DNA of 64,000 bases from Mesostigma viride (lineage: Eukaryota > Streptophyta > Mesostigmatophyceae > Mesostigmatales > Mesostigmataceae), in NCBI GenBank assembly GCA_009746045.1, contig RPFO01000072.1, positions 3,933,778-3,997,777 of the forward strand, written 5' to 3'. Within the stretch, counting starts at the first letter, position 1, and the number at the start of each line of letters is the position of its first letter. This document shows, in pieces, positions 1 to 11,600 of the stretch. The notes under the pieces are model-generated. The model was not told the origin of the DNA and made no database searches. It saw only the letters and a program-made list of their open reading frames with translations. The position numbers and the translations under genes were made by a program.

Positions 1-1510
1 AACACTGGACACATAGTAGGTCCATCGGCACATTCCATTGACACGCATGCCGTGGGAAACTCACCCTGAAAAAACTTCATTTAAACTAGTAAATATGTCC
101 ATGCCGCCAACACGCCTGCATATCGGCCCCCTTGACAACTCATCCCAAAACGCGCTGGAAAAACAAATTACATGTGACGATGCGCCCGGTAGGTAAACAA
201 AACGATACAGACATGCCTGCCAGGGGGATCCCCACGCGCGCGCTTGTTCTGTGTTGTGCATGCCATCGACCAAATGCCCTCATCGCTTCCCCCATGTGAT
301 TTTTACACATGGGAGTTTCACATGGGAGTTTTAAAGCGCTCCGCCTATGCACAATATACATAGGCACATGGCACCAGCAAACATGAACATCGCAACCCCC
401 GTGACAAACTCACCCCGAACGCGCTCAACGTAGCCACCAGCAGCTCCGACACAGACTTGGCGCCTGCAGGGGCGCCCACCGATGTGCCAGCGCAAAGCCC
501 ATCAAGAGAACAGAGCAGAAGATCGATAAAGGTCCACCGACGATGATTTAGGCAGATTACGAGGACGAAAACATATCAACACACACATTGACATGAAGGG
601 AAAGGGCTCACAAGGGAACGGCGGAACGTTTTGAGATCCATCCAAGGGCAGGTACGGATGGTGGAAGCATCCATTTGTGCGCCAGCAGCATGTAATGAAC
701 GGATGATGGCACATACGACGCGAATTGAGACAAATGTGGGAAAGGAAACCTGGCACTGCCAGACAAGGAAACAGATGCGAAAACTGGTGGAAGAAGTAAC
801 GAGGTAGAGTACGGGACATGACTGGAACCAAGGTAAAGGGAGAACCAAGCAGGTCTAAGACAGCCAAGCAAAATCCTTCGGTGAAACCTGCACTTTTTCA
901 TCTGGGAATGGTTCAGGCAACGCATGGCGCTCCTCTCTCATGACATCGTGCAAGCGGCTCCATTCCGCAGCATCGCCTGTGAATCCGGCACCACCTGGTG
1001 CCTCGCATTCCGATTGCTAGAGCCCAACCCAACTGTGGGTACTGGCATGGCGTACCTGACAGGGCGGCCAGCAGGGGCACCAGCGCGAGGCACACAAGGG
1101 AAACCAGGGAGACGACGAGTGATGCCGCCAGCGCCTGCACCGCCGTGGCTGCCCTTGTGTGATGGGTTTCATGGCATAAGTGGGGGAGGTTTCGAGCACG
1201 GCCGTTCCATAGGTTTCACGGCAGCAGACGCAGCAGGCGCACGCACACCAAAGCGTGCAAAAGCACAATACTCAACAGCAAAAGTCAACAGCAAGTCATG
1301 ATTGAAAAGTCACCAGCAAGGCCAGGTCCTGCGAATGAGACACGGGAGTCAACTGTTGACGGTTGCCAGAACACGGAACTGGTGCACTGCCGAGAAGAAA
1401 AGGAGAAGGCACGAGCAAGGAGTTCTTTTCTTGCCTGTGCATACGACGGATGGGATGGCAGGTGGTGTCATTGATACGTGGGGGAGCGCATCCCTAAATA
1501 ATAATGACAG
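1..1510. other. Region without recognised gene
   Basis: Short overlapping open frames occur on both strands, but none has a recognisable domain, a convincing length or a splice pattern I could join. I see no transposon ends here. The stretch runs directly into the hexanucleotide array. Confidence 0.5.
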
Positions 1511-2794
1511 TAACAATAGTAATAGTAATAGTAATAGTAATAGTAATAGTAATAGTAATAGTAATAGTAATAGTAATAGTAATAGTAATAGTAATAGTAA
1601 TAGTAATAGTAATAGTAATAGTAATAGTAATAGTAATAGTAATAGTAATAGTAATAGTAATAGTAATAGTAATAGTAATAGTAATAGTAATAGTAATAGT
1701 AATAGTAATAGTAATAGTAATAGTAATAGTAATAGTAATAGTAATAGTAATAGTAATAGTAATAGTACTAGTACTAGTACTAGTACTAGTACTAGTACTA
1801 GTACTAGTACTAGTACTAGTACTAGTACTAGTAATAGTAATAGTAATAGTAATAGTAATAGTAATAGTAATAGTAATAGTAATAGTAATAGTAATAGTAA
1901 TAGTAATAGTAATAGTAATAGTAATAGTAATAGTAATAGTAATAGTAATAGTAATAGTAATAGTAATAGTAATAGTAATAGTAATAGTAATAGTAATAGT
2001 AATAGTAATAGTAATAGTAATAGTAATAGTAGTAGTAATAGTAATAGTAATAGTAATAGTAATAGTAATAGTAATAGTAATAGTAATAGTAATAGTAATA
2101 GTAATAGTAATAGTAATAGTAATAGTAATAGTAATAGTAATAGTAATAGTAATAGTAATAGTAATAGTAATAGTAATAGTAATAGTAATAGTAATAGTAA
2201 TAGTAATAGTAATAGTAATAGTAATAGTAATAGTAATAGTAATAGTAATAGTAATAGTAATAGTAATAGTAATAGTAATAGTAATAGTAATAGTAATAGT
2301 AATAGTAATAGTAATAGTAATAGTAATAGTAATAGTTATAGTTATAGTAATAGTAATAGTAATAGTAATAGTAATAGTAATAGTAATAGTAATAGTAATA
2401 GTAATAGTAATAGTAATAGTAATAGTAATAGTAATAGTAATAGTAATAGTAATAGTAATAGTAATAGTAATAGTAATAGTAATAGTAATAGTAATAGTAA
2501 TAGTAATAGTAATAGTAATAGTAATAGTAATAGTAATAGTAATAGTAATAGTAATAGTAATAGTAATAGTAATAGTAATAGTAATAGTAATAGTAATAGT
2601 AATAGTAATAGTAATAGTAATAGTAATAGTAATAGTAATAGTAATAGTAATAGTAATAGTAATAGTAATAGTAATAGTAATAGTAATAGTAATAGTAATA
2701 GTAATAGTAATAGTAATAGTAATAGTAATAGTAATAGTAATAGTAATAGTAATAGTAATAGTAATAGTAATAGTAATAGTAATAGTAATAGTAA
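1511..2794. repeat. (AATAGT)n hexanucleotide array with an inner (ACTAGT)n block
   Basis: About 1.28 kb of nearly pure AATAGT, roughly 210 units. Near 1764-1830 the unit changes to ACTAGT for about eleven units and then reverts. Single variants (AGTAGT near 2030, TATAGT near 2335) sit inside otherwise perfect runs. All frames are open through it (Asn-Ser, Val-Ile, Tyr-Tyr), which is a by-product of the repeat and not evidence of coding. Confidence 0.97.
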
Positions 2795-3550
2795 TCAGCA
2801 GAAGAATTAGTTTCGTAAGAAGCTGACAGACACGCAGACTGCCACAACACAGGCATGCTAAGCCTCTTTTAGCATACTTCTTGAACCACTATCAGCAGCC
2901 AACACAAGCACTAATCAGATGCAAGCTAAGCAGACTGCAAGTCCCACCCTGAACAGGCTAGGTCGCCTTCCAACCTATGCAAGGCCTGCTAAACCAGCAC
3001 ACACACCACACTACGGCCAGCAAAAAGGGATTGTTGTCCCAAAAGTAGAAAAAGTTCTTCTTCTGCAAACAAAGCACCACTGCTTTCTCTAGCCAGGGGT
3101 CCTACCCCAAACGGTAGGATCTCATGAGCAAGCGCTTAACAGCATGGCGCGCAATGGTTGACAGGCATATTCCGTTCTCCGTGGTAATGGCTCAAAAGAA
3201 TTCCCAGGTGCGCTCCGTGACCTTCCCATGGAGACATTTGAGTTTAATGTTCAAAGCATTTTGGAGTAAGCTGGTATGGTATGCATCCAACAGTAGACGG
3301 CCACAGCAGGATGGACGCAAAGACACAAAGGGATAGGCGCAGAGATACGAGGTAGGTGCATAATCGAGGCATAATCGAGGCATATCTGGGAATTCTAGTC
3401 CTGGATGCTGTTGTAGCATGCTTCGAATGAGGAACTTAATTCCCCAATATGATCGCAAGTGGGACCTCCACGGTTGACGCAACGGTGCATCATAAACCGG
3501 GTTTTCAGAACGCGGCTGCATACAATATGCATCTCCTGCTAGCCTCACTC

Positions 3551-4024
3551 TCACACCCGCAGAAAACCACGACGCTCACTCGTGAAGGCGTCGGACCCGA
3601 CGTATGGGAGCAGCCAGTCCTCTGCAAACTGATGCATGGCATCCTTTGGCTCCGGAACTTCACACTCTCCATAACTCTCCTCATCATGCTGCCGCTGCTC
3701 CACCGGCATAGCTTGCCGGGCCTTGGTGAGCTCATAATCAGGCGACGGGCTATAACCCTGCGCAGGATCGAGTCCATGCCCGTGGGCATGAGCGTGCCCA
3801 TGGGCGTGCCCATGCCCGTGATCGTGCCCATGGTCGTGGCCATGGTGATGGCCATGTGAGCAAGCATGCCCATGTCCGTGGTCATGGCCATGGTGATGCC
3901 CGTGATCATGCCCGTGCACGTGCGCTTGCACGGGTATGGTCAAGCAAATGCAGGCAAGAATGCATATGGCCAAGAAGCCAAACATCCTGCATTGCAAAAG
4001 GCGGGACATCACCGAAATTTTCAT
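3551..4024 (-). CDS. Secreted histidine-rich protein (possible first exon)
   Basis: From the ATG at 4024 the frame encodes 157 residues. It opens with basic residues and a hydrophobic stretch (about residues 15-31) ending in a plausible signal-peptidase site (PVQA). A run of about 55 residues rich in HGHDHGH repeats follows, then an acidic, charged tail. Such His tracts bind zinc or nickel and occur in the lumenal or N-terminal parts of ZIP/KE4-type zinc transporters and in secreted metal-binding proteins. No transporter membrane segments are visible. The frame is open upstream to 4180, but the internal Met places the signal peptide at the N-terminus. Near 3552 the coding strand offers a GTGAGA donor, so this may be only a first exon. 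A hAT-like element lies about 260 bp upstream of the start. Function beyond metal binding is not claimed. Confidence 0.5.
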   Translation of the reverse strand: MKISVMSRLLQCRMFGFLAICILACICLTIPVQAHVHGHDHGHHHGHDHGHGHACSHGHHHGHDHGHDHGHGHAHGHAHAHGHGLDPAQGYSPSPDYELTKARQAMPVEQRQHDEESYGECEVPEPKDAMHQFAEDWLLPYVGSDAFTSERRGFLRV

Positions 4025-4370
4025 ATCCAAACTAATCTTTAGGTCGTACAATGCTGGCTTAAACGCACGCAGCGTGCGCGCGCACACTACGAAGCCATGG
4101 CAGCTTTGCAAGCGAAAATGAATGCCCACCGCTTGGCTGGCAGGCCCGGAGCGCGGAATACATAACTTATGCTGCGGCACGCGGGGCCGTACATCCCTGC
4201 TGTAGTTCCAACACGAGGCTCCTCACCATAACAACAGTACAAGATACCTTGGGGCTATAAAACTGTACAGCAACTCAGCAAGTAGAATAATGCACAGGTC
4301 GGACAAATATAAATGATATTTGGCCGTATTTGCGCATTTGATTTATAAATGTTGCATATTTAGTCCACTA

Positions 4371-4592
4371 AATTAATCCAACGGCGAAAACATTTTGACC
4401 AAAATATTTAGATTAATCCAACGGTTAAACAGTTTTCACCAAAATATTTAGATTAATCCAACGGCGAAACAGTTTTCGCCAAAATATTTAGATGTATCCA
4501 ACGGCGAAAAAGTTTTCACCAAAACATCTAAATTAATCCAACAGCGAAAAAGTTTTCACCAAAACATCTAAATTAATCCAACGGCGAAACCG
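4371..4592. repeat. Left subterminal 40-bp tandem repeats of the hAT-like element
   Basis: About five and a half copies of a 40-bp unit containing TTAATCCAACGGCGAAA, a GTTTTCACC core and AAAATATTTAG. Copies differ at a few positions, for example ATATTTAG against ACATCTAA. Arrays like this next to the inverted repeat are typical places for transposase binding, which is inference here. Confidence 0.85.
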
Positions 4593-4656
4593 GCTTTGAA
4601 TATTTAAATGAATCTAAATGAATATTTAAATACTCGTGCCGCCAGGGCCTTTAACT

Positions 4657-7075
4657 TTAACACTCCGTCTGTGAACTTATAACGGGCGTGGCCCGTAATT
4701 TTTCGTAGAATGCAGAATCGCGCCAGATGCGGGTGCCGGAGCGTCGCGCCGAATCTGGAAAAACGGTTCGATAGGATCCGAGATCCAATGTTGGGCTATT
4801 TGAATATATTTTTAATATTTTTTTTTGATAACAAATATTGGTGAATTGCACGTTGCCATATGAGGGGGTTTGGCTACAAATGTTAACAAAAAAGGGGTGA
4901 TGAGATGGTTCTAAATTTGGGTATGATGATAAAGTTGAGGGCACCAAAAACCTCCTAAACCCAAAAGTACACTACATAATGGACGCTTGGTGAGAAATTC
5001 AGCATCAATCATGCACAAGCTTCCAAACTATATCTAGGGACTCAAACCATTACGGGTGACACCCGTAATAACAACTAGAATGCTCCATTCTAGCCTTTGG
5101 GTGTGCCATTCTGATGTGGCATGGCCATCTGTGGTACCATGGCACATCCTCTCATTAGAGGATGATATGGTGATGAAATGGGCACATAGGACATGCTTTT
5201 GTACAAGAAATAATTTACTAAAGCTACCAAATGTAGGGCACAATGAGGGTTCAACCCATAGGGCGCACCATGCTCATATGGGTCAAATGCGCCGTGCATG
5301 TGGCATGGCCGTCTATGGTGCCATGGCACATCCTCTCTATTTTGAAATGATATGGTGTTGAAATGGACACACTAGGATGATGCTATTTCACAAGAAATAT
5401 GATTACTAAAGATATCAAATATAGGGCACTTGTAATGAGGGTCCAGCTCATAGCATGCACCATGCTATATAACCAAATGCATAGATAATAACCCACCGCA
5501 CGTGGTGCAGCACAACTGTCAATGCATAAGACGGCAACACATGTAAATCCACGACGTGGTGCAAGTCCACATTCTGAAAATGTTGAAAAGAAAGGCATCG
5601 CCATATCATCATACTAATCATCTTGTGTGCCTGTCTGACAGGCAAACGCATACGAAGCAACAATATAGCCTGAGAAACTCATGGCCACGTGCATACCATG
5701 CATGAATGTCCGGGAACATCGGTTAACCGCAAATATCTTTCGGGCCTTGCGAGGTTTGCCCGCGATACGGTTAGCATGGCAAGGCATGCTCCCCAAGGGA
5801 CCGCACACACACATGCACGGCTGGGGCTGTCGCAAAGCACTGCAGGCAGTAATAGCCTGCCATGGGTATTGCATGTTACTACGAGGAATCCACAGCCTCT
5901 ATTGCAAACACGCAAAAGGTTCATGCATTATAATGACAGTTGTGAACTTCCAAGCGCTTAACTTCGCAAACCAAGCCCAAATACCTATTCAATTATCAGA
6001 GTTCATTATGACAAGGTGCTGCCGTTAAGGTAGGACAAGAATAGCATCAGGCAAGATATGTATACAAGCATGAATGGACACCCATACCCAGTTCTCTAAA
6101 CCTCTACCTCGCTTTGGGGGACCGTCTTGCAAGGTTTGCTTGTGACATGGGCAACGTAGCAGCCGGAACTGTCATGGATCTTAGAGAAAGCACCCACGTT
6201 TACGCAACGGGGCGCAGCCGCAGAGCGCAGCATTATGCAATAACCTGCCTTGAAGTCACACCGACCATGTGCCGTGATCACATGTGATAAAAACTGGCAG
6301 AGTTACGAACCAAAAGTTGCCATAAACCTTCTCCCAGCCGGATGCAGGTAATCTTCACACGCCTCGACACCCGGAATCATGAAGCGCGCACTAGCTACTT
6401 AAGGTACGGTCCTCCACGGGCCACCTTTTCTTGAGCATGAAGTACATAACCTCAGCGACACTGCCTGGCCGAGCGAGGTCTTCAGTCTCCCACTACGTAA
6501 GGTTCGCTACCCATCGCCTCGAGTGAAATCTGAATTCCTTGCTGCTCCTTGCTCCTTCGACCAAGGACCCTACGTGATAAAGGACGTGTCTTGATCAATC
6601 AATCGCCCAACACGGCCGCCAAAAATCCTCATGATTTAAAGCCGAGGCTCACAGCCCAACCATCAAGGACTGCGTACAGTTCATCGCCAGTGCCAAGATT
6701 AGGAGCACCCGAGGATACCTCGGCATACGACATCGCGACCGAAGCAGTCGTGACGAAAAGACAGTCTCCTTCTGCAGCCGACGTTGCTAGCATTTGCCTG
6801 CATCTGCACCGTTGTTGGCATTCGGCGGTCCGATTAAAAGCCCAAGAAAGTCCAAAAAAGCACCTTTTTCCATGGGGTGGCCACGGAGCATCTGACATGG
6901 GGTGGCCGTGAAAATTAGATATTCTTTTAGGCCTTGAAGTCAGCTTTCATCCTATCCAATAAAAAGCGCATTCTGACAAATAGTTAATTAGTAACCACCA
7001 ATAGAGTAACCATGCCTCCATTACGGGCCACGCCCGTAATACGGGCCACGCCCGAAATTACAGACGGAGTGTTAA
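4657..7075. mobile_element. Inner inverted-repeat element (TTAA or TA target)
   Basis: Inside the hAT-like element, CACTCCGTCTGT at 4661 and its complement ending at 7071 are flanked by TTAA on both sides. Read as TA plus ACACTCC it would fit a mariner/Stowaway-like end; read as TTAA it would fit a piggyBac-like end. Both ends continue into the hairpin-forming motif ACGGGC-NNN-GCCCGT, once on the left and about twice on the right. No transposase was recognised. The outer tandem repeats on the two sides have the same orientation. Confidence 0.6.
5113..5487. repeat. Two diverged copies of a ~185-bp tandem repeat
   Basis: The copies begin near 5113 and 5298 with the shared words TGTGGCATGGCC and CCATGGCACATCCTCT. 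Later shared words include GATATGGTG, CAAGAAATA, TAGGGCAC and AATGAGGGT. They lie inside the nested transposon interior and have no long open frame. Confidence 0.7.
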
Positions 7076-7140
7076 CATCTGAAGTTTCAGTCTGAACCGG
7101 CCGCGTCTGCGAAACGAATGGCATTTCGGCAAAAAATATT

Positions 7141-7359
7141 TGGATTAATCCAACGGCGAAACAGTTTTGACCAAAATATTTAGATTAATCCAACGGCGAA
7201 AAAGTTTTCACCAAAATATTTAGATTAATCCAACGGCGAAACAGTTTTCACCAAAATATTTAGATGTATCCAACGGCGAAAAAGTTTTCACCAAAACATC
7301 TAAATTAATCCAACGGCGAAAAAGTTTTCACCAAAACATCTAAATTAATCCAACGGCGA
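7141..7359. repeat. Right subterminal 40-bp tandem repeats of the hAT-like element
   Basis: Same 40-bp unit, same orientation and nearly the same order of unit variants as the left array. The two arrays are therefore direct copies of each other, even though the outer ends are inverted. Confidence 0.85.
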
Positions 7360-7424
7360 CCGGTAAGCAGCCAAAAGTATTTGAATCATATTTTATTTTT
7401 ATTTGTCCGACCTGTGGAATAATG

Positions 7425-8699
7425 CCACGTTCTGTTACAATAACTGGATGGATTGCCACGTGGCAGATGGTTGGCAGCCAGCCGACCACGGACCGTAGCC
7501 AACACTGAACATGGCAGTGATTGCACGCGCGCACCACTAATATTTTGTCCCCGAAGCTGTTGACCATGACGCTGTTGCCCATCGGCCATCGGCTCGTTGG
7601 TCACTATGGTGCTGTTTATCAAATGCTGAAGCATTCTCAGCCTGGTTGCCAGGTGGCGGTAGAACATGGATCGAAGCAGCGACCATCAAACACCAACCAA
7701 ACGACCATCATCAGGCAGCGGTCAGCCCTCATCAGGCTAATCGGCACCACAGGCGCGGCACGCCGCGGCAGTTGCCCGTTGATGCTTCCGTAATCCCTGC
7801 GCCAGGAAGCAGGACCTTATTTAGTCATTTTTCCTCGCCTCGAACCTCTTGCAAACGCGGAAATCACGACGTTCAAGCGTTCCCACGGCTTTCCCAACAG
7901 TTTGCTTAACCAGCTAAGACCTAAGGATCATTTGCTCTGATAGCCTAGATATATTCTTAATTTAAGTGTCTGACCTTCTACCGCTGTTTTATAACTAGGC
8001 ATTGGTTTCTGATCTCGGACGTCATTTTTCAGCAGCAATTATCTTGCATGTGAATTGTTTCCTGTCAACGTTCGATCAGTTATCCCATATCCCATTAGCC
8101 TTGATCCCGCTTTCCCGGTAATGAGATCTGTCGCCATTGCGAACCAGTCTGCATTGTAAGAAAGTTTATAATCACGGGTCATCCAGCAACCCGGTCTTCG
8201 TCTCCTCTGATGCATACAAAAGGCTGAACCGCGCATTGTTTAAAACCATTCTCGAGACAGCACGGATGTGCCTCGTGTGTATTCTGTTTAACTTCTGTTT
8301 ACTGACAAGACCTGTTCTATTTTCGCCGTCCTGCAATGTGGCGGTCGAACAGCGGTGGTAACTCCGGCCGTGGTCGCAAAGTGTTCTCCAATAGTATGTG
8401 CTACCGGCAAATGGAGACAAATTCGGCCACATTGAAGGTGACGCAGTTAAAAAAAGAGCAGCGCATTACAAAATGCTTCTTCTTGCCCCGCTTCAAAAAT
8501 TAAAGCACGAATTCGATATCGATGGCACGTAATCCTTTTTCATTTCTATATTTGAAATTCCTGCTTCAGTTCATCTATACAAAGTCCTTACCATTGCCCC
8601 ATGAATACTCCCTGACAGCACATTTGCTTTTTGGCTTCTGTCCTTTTGTATGTGGAAAAGCAGCAAGAATCCTCTCCACGTCATCCAGCACCTGCTGCA
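7425..8699. other. Upstream region of the bZIP gene
   Basis: No gene was recognised between the transposon and the bZIP start. The sequence is of mixed composition and should contain the promoter and 5' leader of the bZIP gene; no specific element can be assigned. An in-frame ATG at 8631 offers an alternative start 23 codons upstream. Confidence 0.4.
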
Positions 8700-11600
8700 A
8701 TGATGGACCCTTCCTATCCAGAAGGTCCTGAAAGTGGCATCTACCGATCGGATTTCAGGCTACCAAATGCTGGCACTGCATTTTGCCCAGCTCCGAGTTT
8801 TGGAGGGAAAATGCTTCCTGCAGTTTCATGGGGCCGATCTTGGCCAATGATGAACAATGCGGGCGAAACATGCATTATCCAGTCGCCAACGATGGTTACG
8901 CAAGGCCATGTATATCATCGCACATCTGTGAGCGTAGTGCCCTGGCCAGGCTCACTCGAGTATTTTGGGAACGCCTCCAATGTTGAAGAGGCAGTTATGG
9001 CTGGTACAGGTAAGAAACTATCCATTTATTATGTTTTACAGGCTGGCTTTTCAGGTAAGCTCGACCATCAAGCCTCACCTGAAAATGTAGGTGAAAAAGC
9101 TTTTTTCATCTTAATTTTCAATGTGCAACTGGAAAATCTAGTAAATTTGTTTGGTTCTTTTTTTCAATATGCTTGCATGACTAGCAAACCTTAGTTTTGT
9201 GTCTGATCTGATTTGCTCAGTAGATGAATATTTGTTACTTGCTGAGGCTTTCTTATTTAAGAATATTTTGTTTCGCATTTTGTCCACACATTCTCCGAAG
9301 CCCTTCAGCAAGCAATTCCAGCAAAATGTCTTAGCTTGAATGCAAAATATTCGCTTTGATTGCTTCCAATGATAGGAAACTTTTTCCTGGAGCCTTTTTT
9401 TTCTGATCTGATTTCTTTTTTTCTGCACATCATTGGATCCCATTTATTCCAAGGAAATGCTTGCTCTTATCTTTGATTGAAGTGATTTAATGGTGCAGCA
9501 CTTTGTGTAATGGTATGTGAAAGCTGTGAATCGATTGATCCAAGATATCGCATTCTGCGTCACGCTTCCAAGCAGGTATGGCGAGCAATGTCCAGTTTCA
9601 GCAGAATGATCAAGATGCCGCATGCAACCTTATTCAAGTCCGTTTGAGTGGGCCAGGTATGCATCAATGCAAATTCGTTTAGGCGACAGTCGTCTGGGAA
9701 GCTGGGATCAAAATGAATTGGAAAGTGGGAAAAAAGAAGAATGTCACTCTTTGTTTACAAAGGCTATGGGCTTATGTTGGTCAGCGATTGGGAATCACTA
9801 GACATGGACACATACCACATCCATCTCTCTGATAACATTGAGCAACACATCAAGACAGCATGTGGTATAAAATATGTATATTGAGCGAATGCCAACTGAA
9901 ATTGCGAGTGCAGGAAGTTCAGTTTTGAAGGATAGGCACTTTTATGTTGCTCATAAAGTTCATGTACTGTTTGACATAATTTACTTCGTGAAATCAGTTG
10001 GTCTTATGGTAATTATGACAACCTATTGTTCCAATTGATCTGCAGATGGTGCCCAGGGACATCTCTATGGTGAAGCCATTCGAATTCAAACCTCTGCATC
10101 AATGCTCCCCGATGGAGCTGCGACGCCGCTGATAAACGCAGTGCCGCGGCGCAGTGTATCACACCCCAAGTCACCCGATCTCTTGTGCCGCTTTGAAGAG
10201 GCACTGGATTTTCCAGAAGGTGCTTATTCCATTTCATGCGCGCAGCTCGCTACACCGGTGCCAGAAGCTGCTGCCACACCTAGTGAGTACCCGCATTGTT
10301 GAAAATGAACTGCTGCATTATCGTTGTCTAGCATGATTTGATAATGAAGCGGGCATTGGTGAGCTAACCGCACTATCCCCCTGTTGTCACGCTGGCCTGT
10401 ATATGCAGCGGCCTTACCGCTTTCATCAAAAGAACCTTTACTGGGGTCAGCAGCATCTCCATTCCGACAAGGTGGGATAATCCATAATCATGCCCGGTGT
10501 AAACAGTAACAATGCATGTGTAAGAAGGTCTCACCTTAGCTGTTGGTCAGGCTAATCTAGCATGCATACCGCTTAAGAAGAAACATTGCTGCCCATCACA
10601 GAGAACTCAAAAGGCTAAAAAATTATGGCCGGACTCTAACACCTAACATCAACGCTTACACCTTACAACACCCTACACAACTGCCCTCTTTCTAGCCTTT
10701 CATCATAGCCATGCCATTCTTGCACTTGCATTCCCTGTTCGCAACTGTGATTTGGGGGGGCAACAGGCACATGATGTCCAGCTATATTATCTCTGCCGGT
10801 TCCTATCAGCAGTCGATTGCTATTGGCATAAGCCTGACAACGTGTAGCACTGCAGTAAGGATTTTGTATCGAACCCATGGAGACCTTCTTACTTTTCTTT
10901 TTCCCTTTCTAACATGAATGTAATGGTCTTGTTTGCATTTCTTTTTCACTTTTTGTGCACCTCCAGTGCAACGCATGATTGTTTTTGACGAGGTCGCTTG
11001 CTTGCCTGGGCAGACCCCTAGCGCAAAGAAGGCTTGTCCACTCTCTGAAAAGGCCGGCGACAATGGCAGCCCTTGCAGCATTCAGTCAAGGCATATACCA
11101 GCTGGAGCACTTCGCACCATGACACGCTCGCAGGTCAGAAAGCGCAGTCACCCCACCAGCTGCAATACTCAAAGGTTGGAGAACTCTGTTCCCAGGCCAT
11201 CTATGGCCGAGCAAGTCCTGCGTCCTCAGGATCTCTCTCAAAGGATACCACCCAAGCAAGCTAACCTGCAGCACCAGCAGCAGCGGCAGCAGCCGCAACA
11301 GCCGCAACAGCAACACCAGCAGTTGCGGCTGCAACAGCCACTGCTACCATTGCCACCGCCACCCCCACCCTCGCAGGCGTCCACTGCCAGCAAGAGCCAC
11401 AGATTCGATGTGCAGACCCTTGGTCATGAAGTGGCCCAACAGCTTGCTGCGCTCGCGGCGGCAGCGGGATTGGACGGCACCGCCCAAGGGTGAGCTTTGC
11501 AACATGGGATATGAAAGCCAAGCATTTGGGAACAAGAGCAGCAGCATACCATCTGCTCCCGTCTACCTCTTCAAACAACTCCTGTATAATGCGTCTCTTG

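Larger units (their letters stand above)
4285..7424. mobile_element. hAT-like non-autonomous DNA transposon
   Basis: The ends are perfect 17-bp inverted repeats, CACAGGTCGGACAAATA at 4293-4309 and its complement at 7400-7416. They are flanked by identical 8-bp direct repeats GAATAATG at 4285-4292 and 7417-7424. An 8-bp duplication with short inverted repeats fits the hAT superfamily. No transposase frame is visible in the 3.1 kb, and the interior holds a second inverted-repeat element. The insertion lies in the space between the divergent His-rich and bZIP genes. Confidence 0.85.

Noticed and set aside
1302-2856. Long open frames of Asn-Ser, Val-Ile and Tyr repeats
   Set aside because: All frames on both strands are open because the hexanucleotide repeat contains no stop in them; no unique flanking domain.
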